From the NCBI RefSeq assembly GCF_001028175.1, contig NZ_AEJF01000108.1, positions 1-64,000 on the forward strand: DNA of 64,000 nucleotides, given 5' to 3'. Positions 15,992 to 23,527 of this stretch are shown here, piece by piece; the stretch's first letter is position 1, and every line of letters begins with the position of its first letter. Position numbers and translations under genes: made by a program. The notes under the pieces are model-generated. The model searched no databases and was not told the origin of the DNA. It worked only from the letters and a program-made list of their open reading frames with translations. Source of the stretch: Caballeronia mineralivorans PML1(12). Its GTDB lineage: Bacteria > Pseudomonadota > Gammaproteobacteria > Burkholderiales > Burkholderiaceae.

Positions 15992-17431
15992 TCAAACATT
16001 CGCGATGGTAATTGCTCGTACGTTCAAGTACTGGTCCAGAGCTTCAGGACCGCCTTCGGATCCGAACCCTGAGTCCTTCACTCCACCGAACGGCATCTCG
16101 GCGGAGGTCGCAGCGGCCATGTTGATCCAAAGCATTCCAATCTCCAGGTTTCGCGCAAGCAAGTCTGAGTTTTTCAGCGAGTTCGTAAACGCGTAGCCCG
16201 CAAGTCCGAACGGAAGGCGATTGGCCTCCGCTATCGCATCCTCAAGCCTGCAAAATGGACGAACCGCCGCGATTGGACCAAAAGGCTCGTCATTGAATAT
16301 CGCCGCAGATGTCGGTACGTTGTCGATAACGGTAGGCTGCCAAAAATTACCCGTTTTGCCGATGCGCTTGCCACCTGCCACTATTTCCGCACCTGCGTGG
16401 ATGGCGTCCTCCGTGAACAGGGCCATTGCGTCAAGTCTACGCCCGTTGGCCAGCGGTCCCATGTTTGTGTCCAGGGCCAAACCATCCCCGACTTTCAAAC
16501 TTCCGGCGTATGAAGCCAGCGCGCACACGAAATTTCTATGGACGCTCTCATGCACGAGAAAACGCGTTGGCGATATACATACCTGACCTGCATTACGGAA
16601 CTTGGCGGCGCCAACCGTCCTGACCGCTAGGTCGATATCAGCGTCCTCGCAGATGATCACTGGCGCATGGCCGCCGAGCTCCATGGTCACGCGTTTCATA
16701 TGTTGGCCCGCCAGCCCCGCAAGCTGTTTGCCCACGGGAGTCGAGCCCGTGAACGTTATCTTGCGAATCACGGGGCTGGCAATGAGATGGCGGGAGATTT
16801 CTGCCGGGTTACCATAAACGAGACCTAACACGCCTGGCGGAATCCCGGCGTCAACGAACGCTCGGATAAGCGCCGCCGGTGAGGCAGGCGTTTCCTCCGG
16901 TGCTTTTACGAGGATAGAACACCCAGAGGCAAGAGCGGCACTTACCTTTCGCACCGTTTGGTTGATCGGGAAATTCCACGGGGAAAATGCCGCAACTGGG
17001 CCAACCGGATCCTTCACTACCATCTGCCGAACGGAGAGACTCGTTCGTGAAGGAACGATGCGTCCATAAATGCGAAGGCCTTCTTCAGCGAACCAGTCGA
17101 TGATGTCCGCCGCCGCGAGGCACTCGGCTCGTGCCTCAGCCAGCGGCTTCCCTTGTTCGAGGGTGAGGTGCCGGCTAGTCGCGTCGACTTGACTGCGCAA
17201 GGACGAAGCGGCGTCGTGCATGATCCTGGCTCTCTCTGAGGCCGTCATCGAGCGCCAGCGTTCGAAACCTCCCTGGGCGGCCGCGAGCGCTCTGTCGAGA
17301 TCGGCTGTGCCCGCGTAGGCAACTTGCCCGATCTCTTGGTCGGTGGCTGGGTTTAAGACGGCCTGGGTTCGCCCGTCTTCTGCATCCTGCCACCGCCCGT
17401 CTACATGGAGTTGTGTGTTCAAGTAGTTCAT
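15992..17431 (-). CDS. NAD(P)-dependent aldehyde dehydrogenase
   Basis: A 479-residue aldehyde dehydrogenase with the succinate-semialdehyde/glycolaldehyde dehydrogenase look. The cofactor block [11 protein letters not shown] is near residue 150. The general-base Glu is in [10 protein letters not shown], and the catalytic Cys in [10 protein letters not shown] near 285. The C-terminal motif [17 protein letters not shown] is intact. It is the last structural gene of the minus-strand operon after flavin reductase, monooxygenase and two alcohol dehydrogenases. It would oxidise an aldehyde produced by those enzymes to the acid. Confidence 0.9.
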   Translation of the reverse strand: MNYLNTQLHVDGRWQDAEDGRTQAVLNPATDQEIGQVAYAGTADLDRALAAAQGGFERWRSMTASERARIMHDAASSLRSQVDATSRHLTLEQGKPLAEARAECLAAADIIDWFAEEGLRIYGRIVPSRTSLSVRQMVVKDPVGPVAAFSPWNFPINQTVRKVSAALASGCSILVKAPEETPASPAALIRAFVDAGIPPGVLGLVYGNPAEISRHLIASPVIRKITFTGSTPVGKQLAGLAGQHMKRVTMELGGHAPVIICEDADIDLAVRTVGAAKFRNAGQVCISPTRFLVHESVHRNFVCALASYAGSLKVGDGLALDTNMGPLANGRRLDAMALFTEDAIHAGAEIVAGGKRIGKTGNFWQPTVIDNVPTSAAIFNDEPFGPIAAVRPFCRLEDAIAEANRLPFGLAGYAFTNSLKNSDLLARNLEIGMLWINMAAATSAEMPFGGVKDSGFGSEGGPEALDQYLNVRAITIANV

Positions 17432-17605
17432 GAATTATGCATCGGGAGGAGGACGTTGAAGCGAGAGCCATCCTGACCAGCTTTCGTGTTGCTTCTGGGC
17501 GAACAACAAGCTGACAGGATGACCGTGTGACCGAGACCCGGATACGGCTGATCTGCCAGGTACACCCATTGCGTTGTCGGAAACGATCGCATCGTCGTAT
17601 CGCGG

Positions 17606-18379
17606 TCAGACAAACAACATGCCGCCGTCGATCAGGAGCGATTGTCCCGTCATATAGTTCGAGTCAGGTCCTGCGAGCCAGGAAACGAGCCCGGCAACAT
17701 CACCGCCCGTCGAGACGCGGCCCAGAGCGATTGCTTGAGCCATGGCTTTCATCGATTCGCCCTTGCCAAGCTTGTTGATGGTGCCGAGGTCGCGATCAAC
17801 CTCAACCCACATCTGCGTGTCGACGATACCAGGACAGTAGGCATTGACAGTAATGCCATGACTCGCCCATTCCTGCGCGGCCGTTTGAGTTAGCGCGCGG
17901 ACGCCGAACTTCGACGAACAATAAACGCCAAGAAGCGGAAACCCTTTATGCCCAGCGATGGAACAGGCACCAATGATCTTGCCGCCCGTACCTTGCTTGA
18001 TCATGTGCCGGGCCGCTTCCGTGTAACACAAAAAGACGCCCCGACCATTGACGGCATGTACCTTGTCATATTCTTCGGGCGAGACATCGAGAAGGGCCTT
18101 GGTCTGCACAATTCCCGCGTTAGCGACCATCACATCGAGCGATTCCAACCGCTTGGCCGTATCTTCAATCATAGTTCGGACCGACCGATGGTCGGAGATA
18201 TCGCCGTACAGACTGATTGCTTTGACGCCTATTGACTCGATCTGATTGCGGGTGTGCTCGAGTTCCTTTTCCATCGAAGGAAGATCTGAGACCGCAATGT
18301 GGAAGCCATCTTTGGCAAGCCGAAGAGCAATGGCTTTTCCGATGCCGCGCGCGGCACCGGTAACGTGTGCAACTGTCAT
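17606..18379 (-). CDS. SDR oxidoreductase, acetoin reductase/meso-2,3-butanediol dehydrogenase-like
   Basis: A 257-residue short-chain dehydrogenase resembling BudC/diacetyl reductases. The cofactor motif TGAARGIGKAIALRLAKDGF is at the N-terminus, NAG near residue 88, then GGKIIGACSIAGHKG with the catalytic Ser, the YCSSK active site, and the strongly BudC-like stretches NAYCPGIVDTQMW and SNYMTGQSLLIDGGM. It lies 63 bases downstream of a butanediol-type zinc dehydrogenase gene on the same strand. Together the pair would interconvert a vicinal diol, hydroxyketone and diketone. Whether the real substrate is acetoin or a larger analogue is unknown. Confidence 0.87.
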   Translation of the reverse strand: MTVAHVTGAARGIGKAIALRLAKDGFHIAVSDLPSMEKELEHTRNQIESIGVKAISLYGDISDHRSVRTMIEDTAKRLESLDVMVANAGIVQTKALLDVSPEEYDKVHAVNGRGVFLCYTEAARHMIKQGTGGKIIGACSIAGHKGFPLLGVYCSSKFGVRALTQTAAQEWASHGITVNAYCPGIVDTQMWVEVDRDLGTINKLGKGESMKAMAQAIALGRVSTGGDVAGLVSWLAGPDSNYMTGQSLLIDGGMLFV

Positions 18380-18442
18380 GGTTTGTCTCCTTGATTCGAA
18401 TAGATCGAACTTGACGGCTTGATAACGACCAAAGCGCAGGAA

Positions 18443-19492
18443 TCACGCCGTTGGATCGACGAGCACTTTCATCCTTCGCCCGGCGCGCAATTCCGCGAAG
18501 CCCTCCGTCAGAACACTCGTCAGCGGAACAGTTTCCACCCAGCCGGTCGTCTCGTAGTGGCCTTTCGACATGAGGTCAATAACGGCCCTATAGTCGTCGC
18601 TGGTGTAACAGATCGTTCCTTGGATGCGTCTTTCACGTAGCACTGCGCTGAGTAACGGCGTCTGTATGGGCTTGTCATAGATTGCAACGCTGACCAGAGG
18701 CCGACGTTCGCCCAAGCAGTCAAGGGCTGAAGCGACGGCTGCCGGGACCCCTGCTGCGTCATATGCAGCGTCCACGCCATCCCCGTTCGTCTGTTCAGCA
18801 ATTAACTCTGTGACGTTCACGCGGTTCGGATCGAGTGTGCGGGCGCCAAGCGTTTCAAGGGTCTTACGACGGAATTCGGATGGTTCGACAATCTCAATCT
18901 CGGTGAGACCCATACTGCGAAGTGCGAACCAGAGACCAATACCTATTGGACCACCCCCAAAAATAAGCGCCCGGCTTTGATCGTTGACCTCACCGAGCTT
19001 TGCTGCGTGATAGGCGACAGACATGGGCTCTACGAGAGCACCCATTTCCACCGGCACCGTTTCGGGAAGCTTGTGGACCATATTGCGTGGAACGACCGTG
19101 TATTCGGCCATTCCGCCGTCCGCCATCAACCCATGGAAGCCTATGCAGTTGCATAGGTTGTAGTAGCCGCCTCGACACGGTCGACATCCTCCGCACCGAT
19201 AGATGGGTTCGATCGTAACGCTGTCACCTTCGTGTAGGTCGGTTACACCGAGGCCTACCTCAGTGACGATGCCAGAGAACTCGTGGCCGAGGACAATCGG
19301 GATTTTCTTTCCAGTCAGTGGGTGTGGGTCCACTTTCGGCACGAATATTGGGCCGTCGTAGTACTCGTGCAGATCAGTTCCGCAAATCCCGTTGCGACTT
19401 ACCTTAATCTTGACAGTCCCTTCAGATACTGACGGCTCAGGAACATCCTCAATCACCAGGTTATTGTTGCCGTAGTAAACCGCTGCTCGCAT
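18443..19492 (-). CDS. zinc-dependent (R,R)-butanediol dehydrogenase-like alcohol dehydrogenase
   Basis: A 349-residue medium-chain dehydrogenase of the 2,3-butanediol/threonine dehydrogenase branch. Catalytic zinc ligands are expected in GICGTDLHEY and GHEFSG. The structural zinc loop CGGCRPCRGGYYNLC has its four cysteines. The cofactor motif FGGGPIGIG is near residue 175. The long loop GPIFVPKVDPHPLTGKKIPI before GHE is typical of BdhA-type enzymes. It follows the monooxygenase gene in the sigma-54 operon, with an AGGAGA ribosome site. It would oxidise a secondary alcohol or diol. Confidence 0.88.
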   Translation of the reverse strand: MRAAVYYGNNNLVIEDVPEPSVSEGTVKIKVSRNGICGTDLHEYYDGPIFVPKVDPHPLTGKKIPIVLGHEFSGIVTEVGLGVTDLHEGDSVTIEPIYRCGGCRPCRGGYYNLCNCIGFHGLMADGGMAEYTVVPRNMVHKLPETVPVEMGALVEPMSVAYHAAKLGEVNDQSRALIFGGGPIGIGLWFALRSMGLTEIEIVEPSEFRRKTLETLGARTLDPNRVNVTELIAEQTNGDGVDAAYDAAGVPAAVASALDCLGERRPLVSVAIYDKPIQTPLLSAVLRERRIQGTICYTSDDYRAVIDLMSKGHYETTGWVETVPLTSVLTEGFAELRAGRRMKVLVDPTA

Positions 19493-19617
19493 GCTGTCTC
19501 CTGTTTCCGTGCCCCGGTGCTAGAGGCAATAACTTGAACGTTGTGCGAGAGGTCCATTCAAACTGGGCCTCTCGCAACGTGCTCATTGCAAAAAGCATCA
19601 TTCAGGTTCTGATTCTT

Positions 19618-20739
19618 TTATGCCGGCTGTGCGGCTTTATCCGATTGAGTTGCGGCACTACGCAGACCAGGCATGACTTCGGTCGCCAGACGCCGCATCG
19701 ATTCCCATTCCCACTCACGGTTCTTCCCAGATCCGTCCATCGAAGCCATCATCAGGCCGCCAAACGGACCCACTCGCTCCCTGAAAGCGACGAGCTTGTC
19801 GAGAACGGTCTGCGACGATCCATAGATAACCATGCTGTCGATCAGTTGTTCTACTGTCACCTCATCGTCTGGCTGTTTCGGGTCGTCCTTCATCACCGCC
19901 GTATAGTCAACGGCCTTCAAGATTCGCCACATGTAGTCGAAGTAGTAGTAGCTACTTCCTTTGGGATCCATCACGCGATCACGCGCTTCTGCGTCGCTTT
20001 CAGCAATCACCAGATTGCGCGCCACACGCCAGACATCACCCGATGGCTCACGACCGATCGCGTCACAACCTTCCACGTATTTCTTCCAATGGCTGGCAAC
20101 GACATACTCTGGGCAGAAGTTTGCTGTCATTGCGCCGAAGCCCCGCATTGCAGCAACCTTGACACTGCCTGAGAAGGGCGACATCGCTGTCATCGAGATC
20201 TCTGGATGAGGCTTCTGAAACGGCTTGGGCATGAAACCGACGCCTAATTCGGGGATCACCGACTTCTTCAGCGAGACGTTCCAGTGTTTCCCCTGGATGT
20301 CATAGGGGGGATCCTGCGACCAGATCTTCAGGATCGTGTCGATCGATTCCATCATCCGTTCGGTGCGATAGGCAGTATCCTCGACGTCAAACATTTCCAT
20401 GTCGCTGGAGAGACCACCGGGGCCGATGCCGAAGATGAACCGCCCCTGTGACATATGGTCGAACTGTGCGACTTCAGCTGCAACGAGCGCGGGATGATGG
20501 TTCGGCAACGCGATGACGCCAGTGCCGAGCTTGATCCGCTTCGTTTGGCGAATTACTGAAGCCAACAGGATGAGCGGCGAAGCAATCGGCTCAGTGGTGC
20601 AAGAGGTGTGTTCGCCAAAAAAAGCCTCGTCAAAGCCGATCTCGTCGGCGTAGATCACCTTCTGAGCGTTTTCTTCGGCGGTATCGCCCAACGAACGAGT
20701 GGGGGGGTGAAGCGGCATGCCAAACAGACCGAGTTTCAT
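19618..20739 (-). CDS. LLM-class (luciferase-like) flavin-dependent monooxygenase
   Basis: A 373-residue bacterial-luciferase-superfamily protein. The TIM-barrel signature is clear: MKLGLFGMP at the start, GFDEAFFGEH, IKLGTGVIALPNHHP and SQGRFIFGIGPGG. It resembles the limonene 1,2-monooxygenase/alkanal monooxygenase branch, but substrate cannot be predicted at this level. It needs reduced flavin from a partner, and the flavin reductase gene lies directly upstream on the same strand. Downstream alcohol and aldehyde dehydrogenases would process its product. With a ribB copy under the same promoter type, it is the likely centre of the cluster. Confidence 0.85.
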   Translation of the reverse strand: MKLGLFGMPLHPPTRSLGDTAEENAQKVIYADEIGFDEAFFGEHTSCTTEPIASPLILLASVIRQTKRIKLGTGVIALPNHHPALVAAEVAQFDHMSQGRFIFGIGPGGLSSDMEMFDVEDTAYRTERMMESIDTILKIWSQDPPYDIQGKHWNVSLKKSVIPELGVGFMPKPFQKPHPEISMTAMSPFSGSVKVAAMRGFGAMTANFCPEYVVASHWKKYVEGCDAIGREPSGDVWRVARNLVIAESDAEARDRVMDPKGSSYYYFDYMWRILKAVDYTAVMKDDPKQPDDEVTVEQLIDSMVIYGSSQTVLDKLVAFRERVGPFGGLMMASMDGSGKNREWEWESMRRLATEVMPGLRSAATQSDKAAQPA

Positions 20740-20808
20740 ATCGTCTCCTTCTCAGTTGTAGCGAGGCGGTTTGCCTCGAAAATCAAGTCATGAATCTTGG
20801 GAAATAAA

Positions 20809-21348
20809 TCAGGCGATTGCTGCTTCACGCGAGACGCCTGCGCTGGCACCGTTGAACCAGAGAAGCGGATCAACGTCCTGGTCGAAAAGACGAACACCGG
20901 TGACTCGGCCGATGAAAAGCGTGTGCGTGCCGTAATCGACGTGGTGATCGAGTTCGCAGAAGATGGCCGCCGGTGCACCGGTGAGGTAGAGCAGGGAGCT
21001 GGTCCCTTCGCGCCATTCGTCCGAGGCAAACCGTTCGCTGCGTCTGGAGGATTGCGAGAACGGCGGCAGAAGATCCAGGTGCGATTCGCCGAGGAGGTTG
21101 ATGCAGAAGTGGCCCGTTGACTGGACTACCGGGTGCAGGCCTGAGCTGCGATTGGCGGCGACCAGCATTGAGGGCGGGTCCATCGACACGGGTATGACGG
21201 CCGAAGCCGCCATGCCATGAGGATTGCCATGACTGTCTCGGCTCGTTACCAAGGTCACCGATGAGGCGATACGGCGCATTGCAATGCGAAAGTCACCTGC
21301 AAGCGCCGGATCAAACATGGCGTCGTTAAGATTGGAGGTCTGGCTCAT
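20809..21348 (-). CDS. flavin reductase (two-component monooxygenase partner)
   Basis: A 179-residue flavin reductase-like protein: MRRIASSVTLVTSRDSHGNPHGMAASAVIPVSMDPPSM is the usual FMN-binding N-terminal region, interrupted here only for reading (residues about 24-62). HFCINLLGESH and a late GTHTLFIGRVTGV complete the fold. It would use NAD(P)H to reduce FMN or FAD for the monooxygenase encoded next. It is the first gene of the operon, with a GAGGTGA ribosome site and a sigma-54 promoter about 44 bases upstream. Confidence 0.87.
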   Translation of the reverse strand: MSQTSNLNDAMFDPALAGDFRIAMRRIASSVTLVTSRDSHGNPHGMAASAVIPVSMDPPSMLVAANRSSGLHPVVQSTGHFCINLLGESHLDLLPPFSQSSRRSERFASDEWREGTSSLLYLTGAPAAIFCELDHHVDYGTHTLFIGRVTGVRLFDQDVDPLLWFNGASAGVSREAAIA

Positions 21349-21391
21349 GAGGTCACCTCGTCAGTGAAGGGGTTGAAGGCCCACCACATAG

Positions 21392-21407
21392 AGCACGACC
21401 CTTGCCA
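21392..21407 (-). promoter_or_regulatory. sigma-54 (-24/-12) promoter of the flavin-monooxygenase operon
   Basis: On the minus strand TGGCAAGGGTCGTGCT has GG and GC at the exact -24/-12 spacing and matches most of the TGGCACG-N4-TTGCW consensus. It lies 44 bases before the flavin reductase ATG and 45 bases below a perfect palindrome at 21452. Confidence 0.8.
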
Positions 21408-21451
21408 ACTGGTTCTGTCTTGTTAAATCAATGACTTGGGTTCTTCCGATA

Positions 21452-21498
21452 TGTCGCAGATGCGACACCATGCGACACCGCGGGACACCGCTGTCGCG
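21452..21498 (-). promoter_or_regulatory. upstream activator sequence for the sigma-54 activator
   Basis: TGTCGCA-ga-TGCGACA (21452-21467) is a perfect inverted repeat. It is followed by three head-to-tail 10-base units (21461-21470, 21471-21480, 21481-21490) sharing GACACC, one helical turn each, and closed by TGTCGCG (21492-21498). The half-site TGCGACA recurs upstream of ribB at 13778. This layout is typical of enhancers bound by oligomeric sigma-54 activators. Confidence 0.65.
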
Positions 21499-22033
21499 CG
21501 CCAAATTCGGCCGCCGCTTTAGCTCTGATGCACCCCCGTTCATGCTCGACCATTAGGTGTTTAATGGTTAACCAGGAATACGCTTTGAGCCCTGATGGGA
21601 GCTTGCTGCACACACAAAGCATCCACGTTCTTCGTCAAAAGTCGCGGTCGTGCTCCGTGCTTAGTGGCCACCACTACACTGCTCAATGTTCAGCACAGAA
21701 AGCCGCGACTATGAGCGCGGGGTCGAGGAGAATCTCAAATGGGCATTCGGTATCGGCGGGTGCGGCCGGAAAAGTGATCGCAGCGTCCACCGTTGGAGCT
21801 AGAAAATCCTTGCTACGCGAAGTCGTATGCTCGAACTGTCTGACTTCGCGGCCACCTCGGCTTCGAACCGGTGCTGAAGTTGGGGCATGCAGAACTGACG
21901 TCCTGGCCGCTAAGGGGTGCAGTGGGGTTGGAGGATCCAACTGCGCATCCAAAACCGCTAGTTCAAGCGGAAACTCTCCGGAGTGAGTCTGCTCTCGTGG
22001 GGGTCGGCCTTGCGACACCCGATCCCGCACGAA
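21499..22033. other. intergenic, nothing recognised
   Basis: Open frames exist on both strands, but none reads like a known family. One more GACACC-containing half-site (TGCGACACC, 22011-22019) occurs near the right end without a paired element. The region may be degraded sequence between the monooxygenase operon and the CoA-transferase fragment. Confidence 0.35.
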
Positions 22034-22390
22034 TCAAACTTTAGACGCGCATGTCTGCTCCCGAACGAGAGGACTAGCTTTGTTTGAGGTACTGGCAACT
22101 ACGGCATGTTCGGCGAGAAGTTGTTCGATTTCGATTGAGAAGTATCCAATCTCTTCCAGAACTTCGGAGGTCTCCCATCCGCGCGGCTGTGAAAATGTTC
22201 CTGGAGAGGGATAGGCGTCATCGGAGCTGATGGTCGACCGGATCGCCATTGTCTTGCCCTCGGTGGGATGGTCTTCGTGTTTAAGTAACCCGACCGCATT
22301 CAAATGCGAGTCCAGAGGTAGGGTCTTGAGCGTGTGGCAGGTCTTGACAGGCATGTCCGCCCGCTGGGTCTTCTCCCACAGTGGCCATGT
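22034..22390 (-). pseudogene. CaiB/BaiF CoA transferase, C-terminal fragment
   Basis: The translated end contains VKTCHTLKTLPLDSHLNAVG, HPTEGKTMAIRSTIS and FSQPRGWETSEVLEEIGY. It aligns without gaps to the C-terminal ninety or so residues of the intact CoA transferase at 7004-8218 (there VKPCHTLETLPHDPHLEVVG and so on). The N-terminal three quarters, including the catalytic Asp region, is missing, so it cannot be functional. It is a remnant of a second copy of that gene. Confidence 0.8.
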
Positions 22391-22510
22391 GCGCGCCACT
22401 GACCGACAGCATCCTTTCCCTTGCGTCTGCGGCACTATCGCGGGCATCGGTGTTCTCATGGGACGGGCGACCACAGATGTAGATTTATTTGCTACCTGGG
22501 TGGCGACTAT

Positions 22511-23413
22511 CTACCTGCGGCCCGCGCTATGAGCTTTGTCAAGCATAAACTCTATGAAGGTTAGCGTCGCGCGGGTGTGGTGGCGATTGGGCATGTAAAG
22601 CATGTACATGTGAGTGCCGAAAATGCTGAGGCGCCACTGGTCCAAGGCAGTGACGACGTCGCCTCTAATGATGTCTTCCTGGACCACATAGTCCGGCACG
22701 ATACCAACGCCAAGTGCAGCGAGAATTGCCTTACGCAGGAACAAGAAATTCTCCGAAATAAGGCCCGGCTCAAGCAATACCTCGTGCCTATCATCGTGCA
22801 GATAAGCAGCGACGCGAAGTTGGCGTCCGACGACAGCAGAAGTGATCAGGGGCGCAGTGCGGAGGTCTTCGAGACGGACCGGCATGCCGTGTTGCTCCGC
22901 ATAAGCAGACGAGGCGCAAGCGACATAACGCACTGGCCCCAAATCGCGCGCGACGAGGTTTTGTGGTGGGTCTGACATGACGCGTACTGCAATGTCCACT
23001 TCATCACGCAACAAGTCTTCGACCCGGTTCTCGAATATCACGTCGAGCACGATGCCAGGGTATTGACGTCTGAACTCTATCAACCAGTCGGACATGACGA
23101 TCTGCCCGTAGCCGCTTGGCACTGAGAGGCGAACGCGTCCCTGGAGACTTTGGCCGAGTGTTGACACAGATTCGTTTGCCGCAAGCAAAGCGTTCTGGAT
23201 AGTCCGGCCGTGTTCGTAAAGCTTCAGCCCGATCTCGGTCGGTTCGACCCGCCGCGTTGTCCTGCGCACCAACTGTAATCCGATCGACTTCTCGAGATTG
23301 ATGAGGTGATAGCTGACATTTGCTCGGCTCATTTTGAGTCGGCGCGCGGCCTCGCTGAGGTTGCCGGCATCAAGAATCTCGACCAACAGGGTAAGGGAGT
23401 GTACGTCCACCAT
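22511..23413 (-). CDS. LysR-family transcriptional regulator
   Basis: A 300-residue LysR regulator: helix-turn-helix at about residues 5-64 (LSEAARRLKMSRANVSYHLINLEKSIG), then a periplasmic-binding-protein-like effector domain. The CrgA-like branch is suggested by RRTTRRVEPTEIG and the compact effector domain. It is divergent from the pimeloyl-CoA-type beta-oxidation operon, with a 114-base gap full of TGTCAA half-sites. It is the obvious candidate regulator of that operon. Confidence 0.88.
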   Translation of the reverse strand: MVDVHSLTLLVEILDAGNLSEAARRLKMSRANVSYHLINLEKSIGLQLVRRTTRRVEPTEIGLKLYEHGRTIQNALLAANESVSTLGQSLQGRVRLSVPSGYGQIVMSDWLIEFRRQYPGIVLDVIFENRVEDLLRDEVDIAVRVMSDPPQNLVARDLGPVRYVACASSAYAEQHGMPVRLEDLRTAPLITSAVVGRQLRVAAYLHDDRHEVLLEPGLISENFLFLRKAILAALGVGIVPDYVVQEDIIRGDVVTALDQWRLSIFGTHMYMLYMPNRHHTRATLTFIEFMLDKAHSAGRR

Positions 23414-23422
23414 CTACCTCAG

Positions 23423-23469
23423 TGTCAAAAAATACTTGACAGTCTGTCAATGACTGATGTGATTGTCAA
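23423..23469. promoter_or_regulatory. LysR-type operator cluster and promoter of the beta-oxidation operon
   Basis: TGTCAA half-sites occur at 23423, 23445 and 23464 and the opposite TTGACA at 23436. The middle pair forms a perfect inverted repeat TTGACA-gtc-TGTCAA (23436-23450). The TTGACA is also a consensus -35 box for rightward transcription, with only a weak -10 near 23460, as expected for an activator-dependent promoter. Confidence 0.5.
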
Positions 23470-23527
23470 TTCCTGCCGTCGACGTGAGAATCATCGAAAC
23501 GCTTCGCAAGCTAGGGATACACGGCCG

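Noticed and set aside
21683-22030. A minus-strand open frame of 115 codons before the CoA-transferase fragment
   Set aside because: Protein-like in places but with no recognisable motif or good ribosome site; treated as non-coding.
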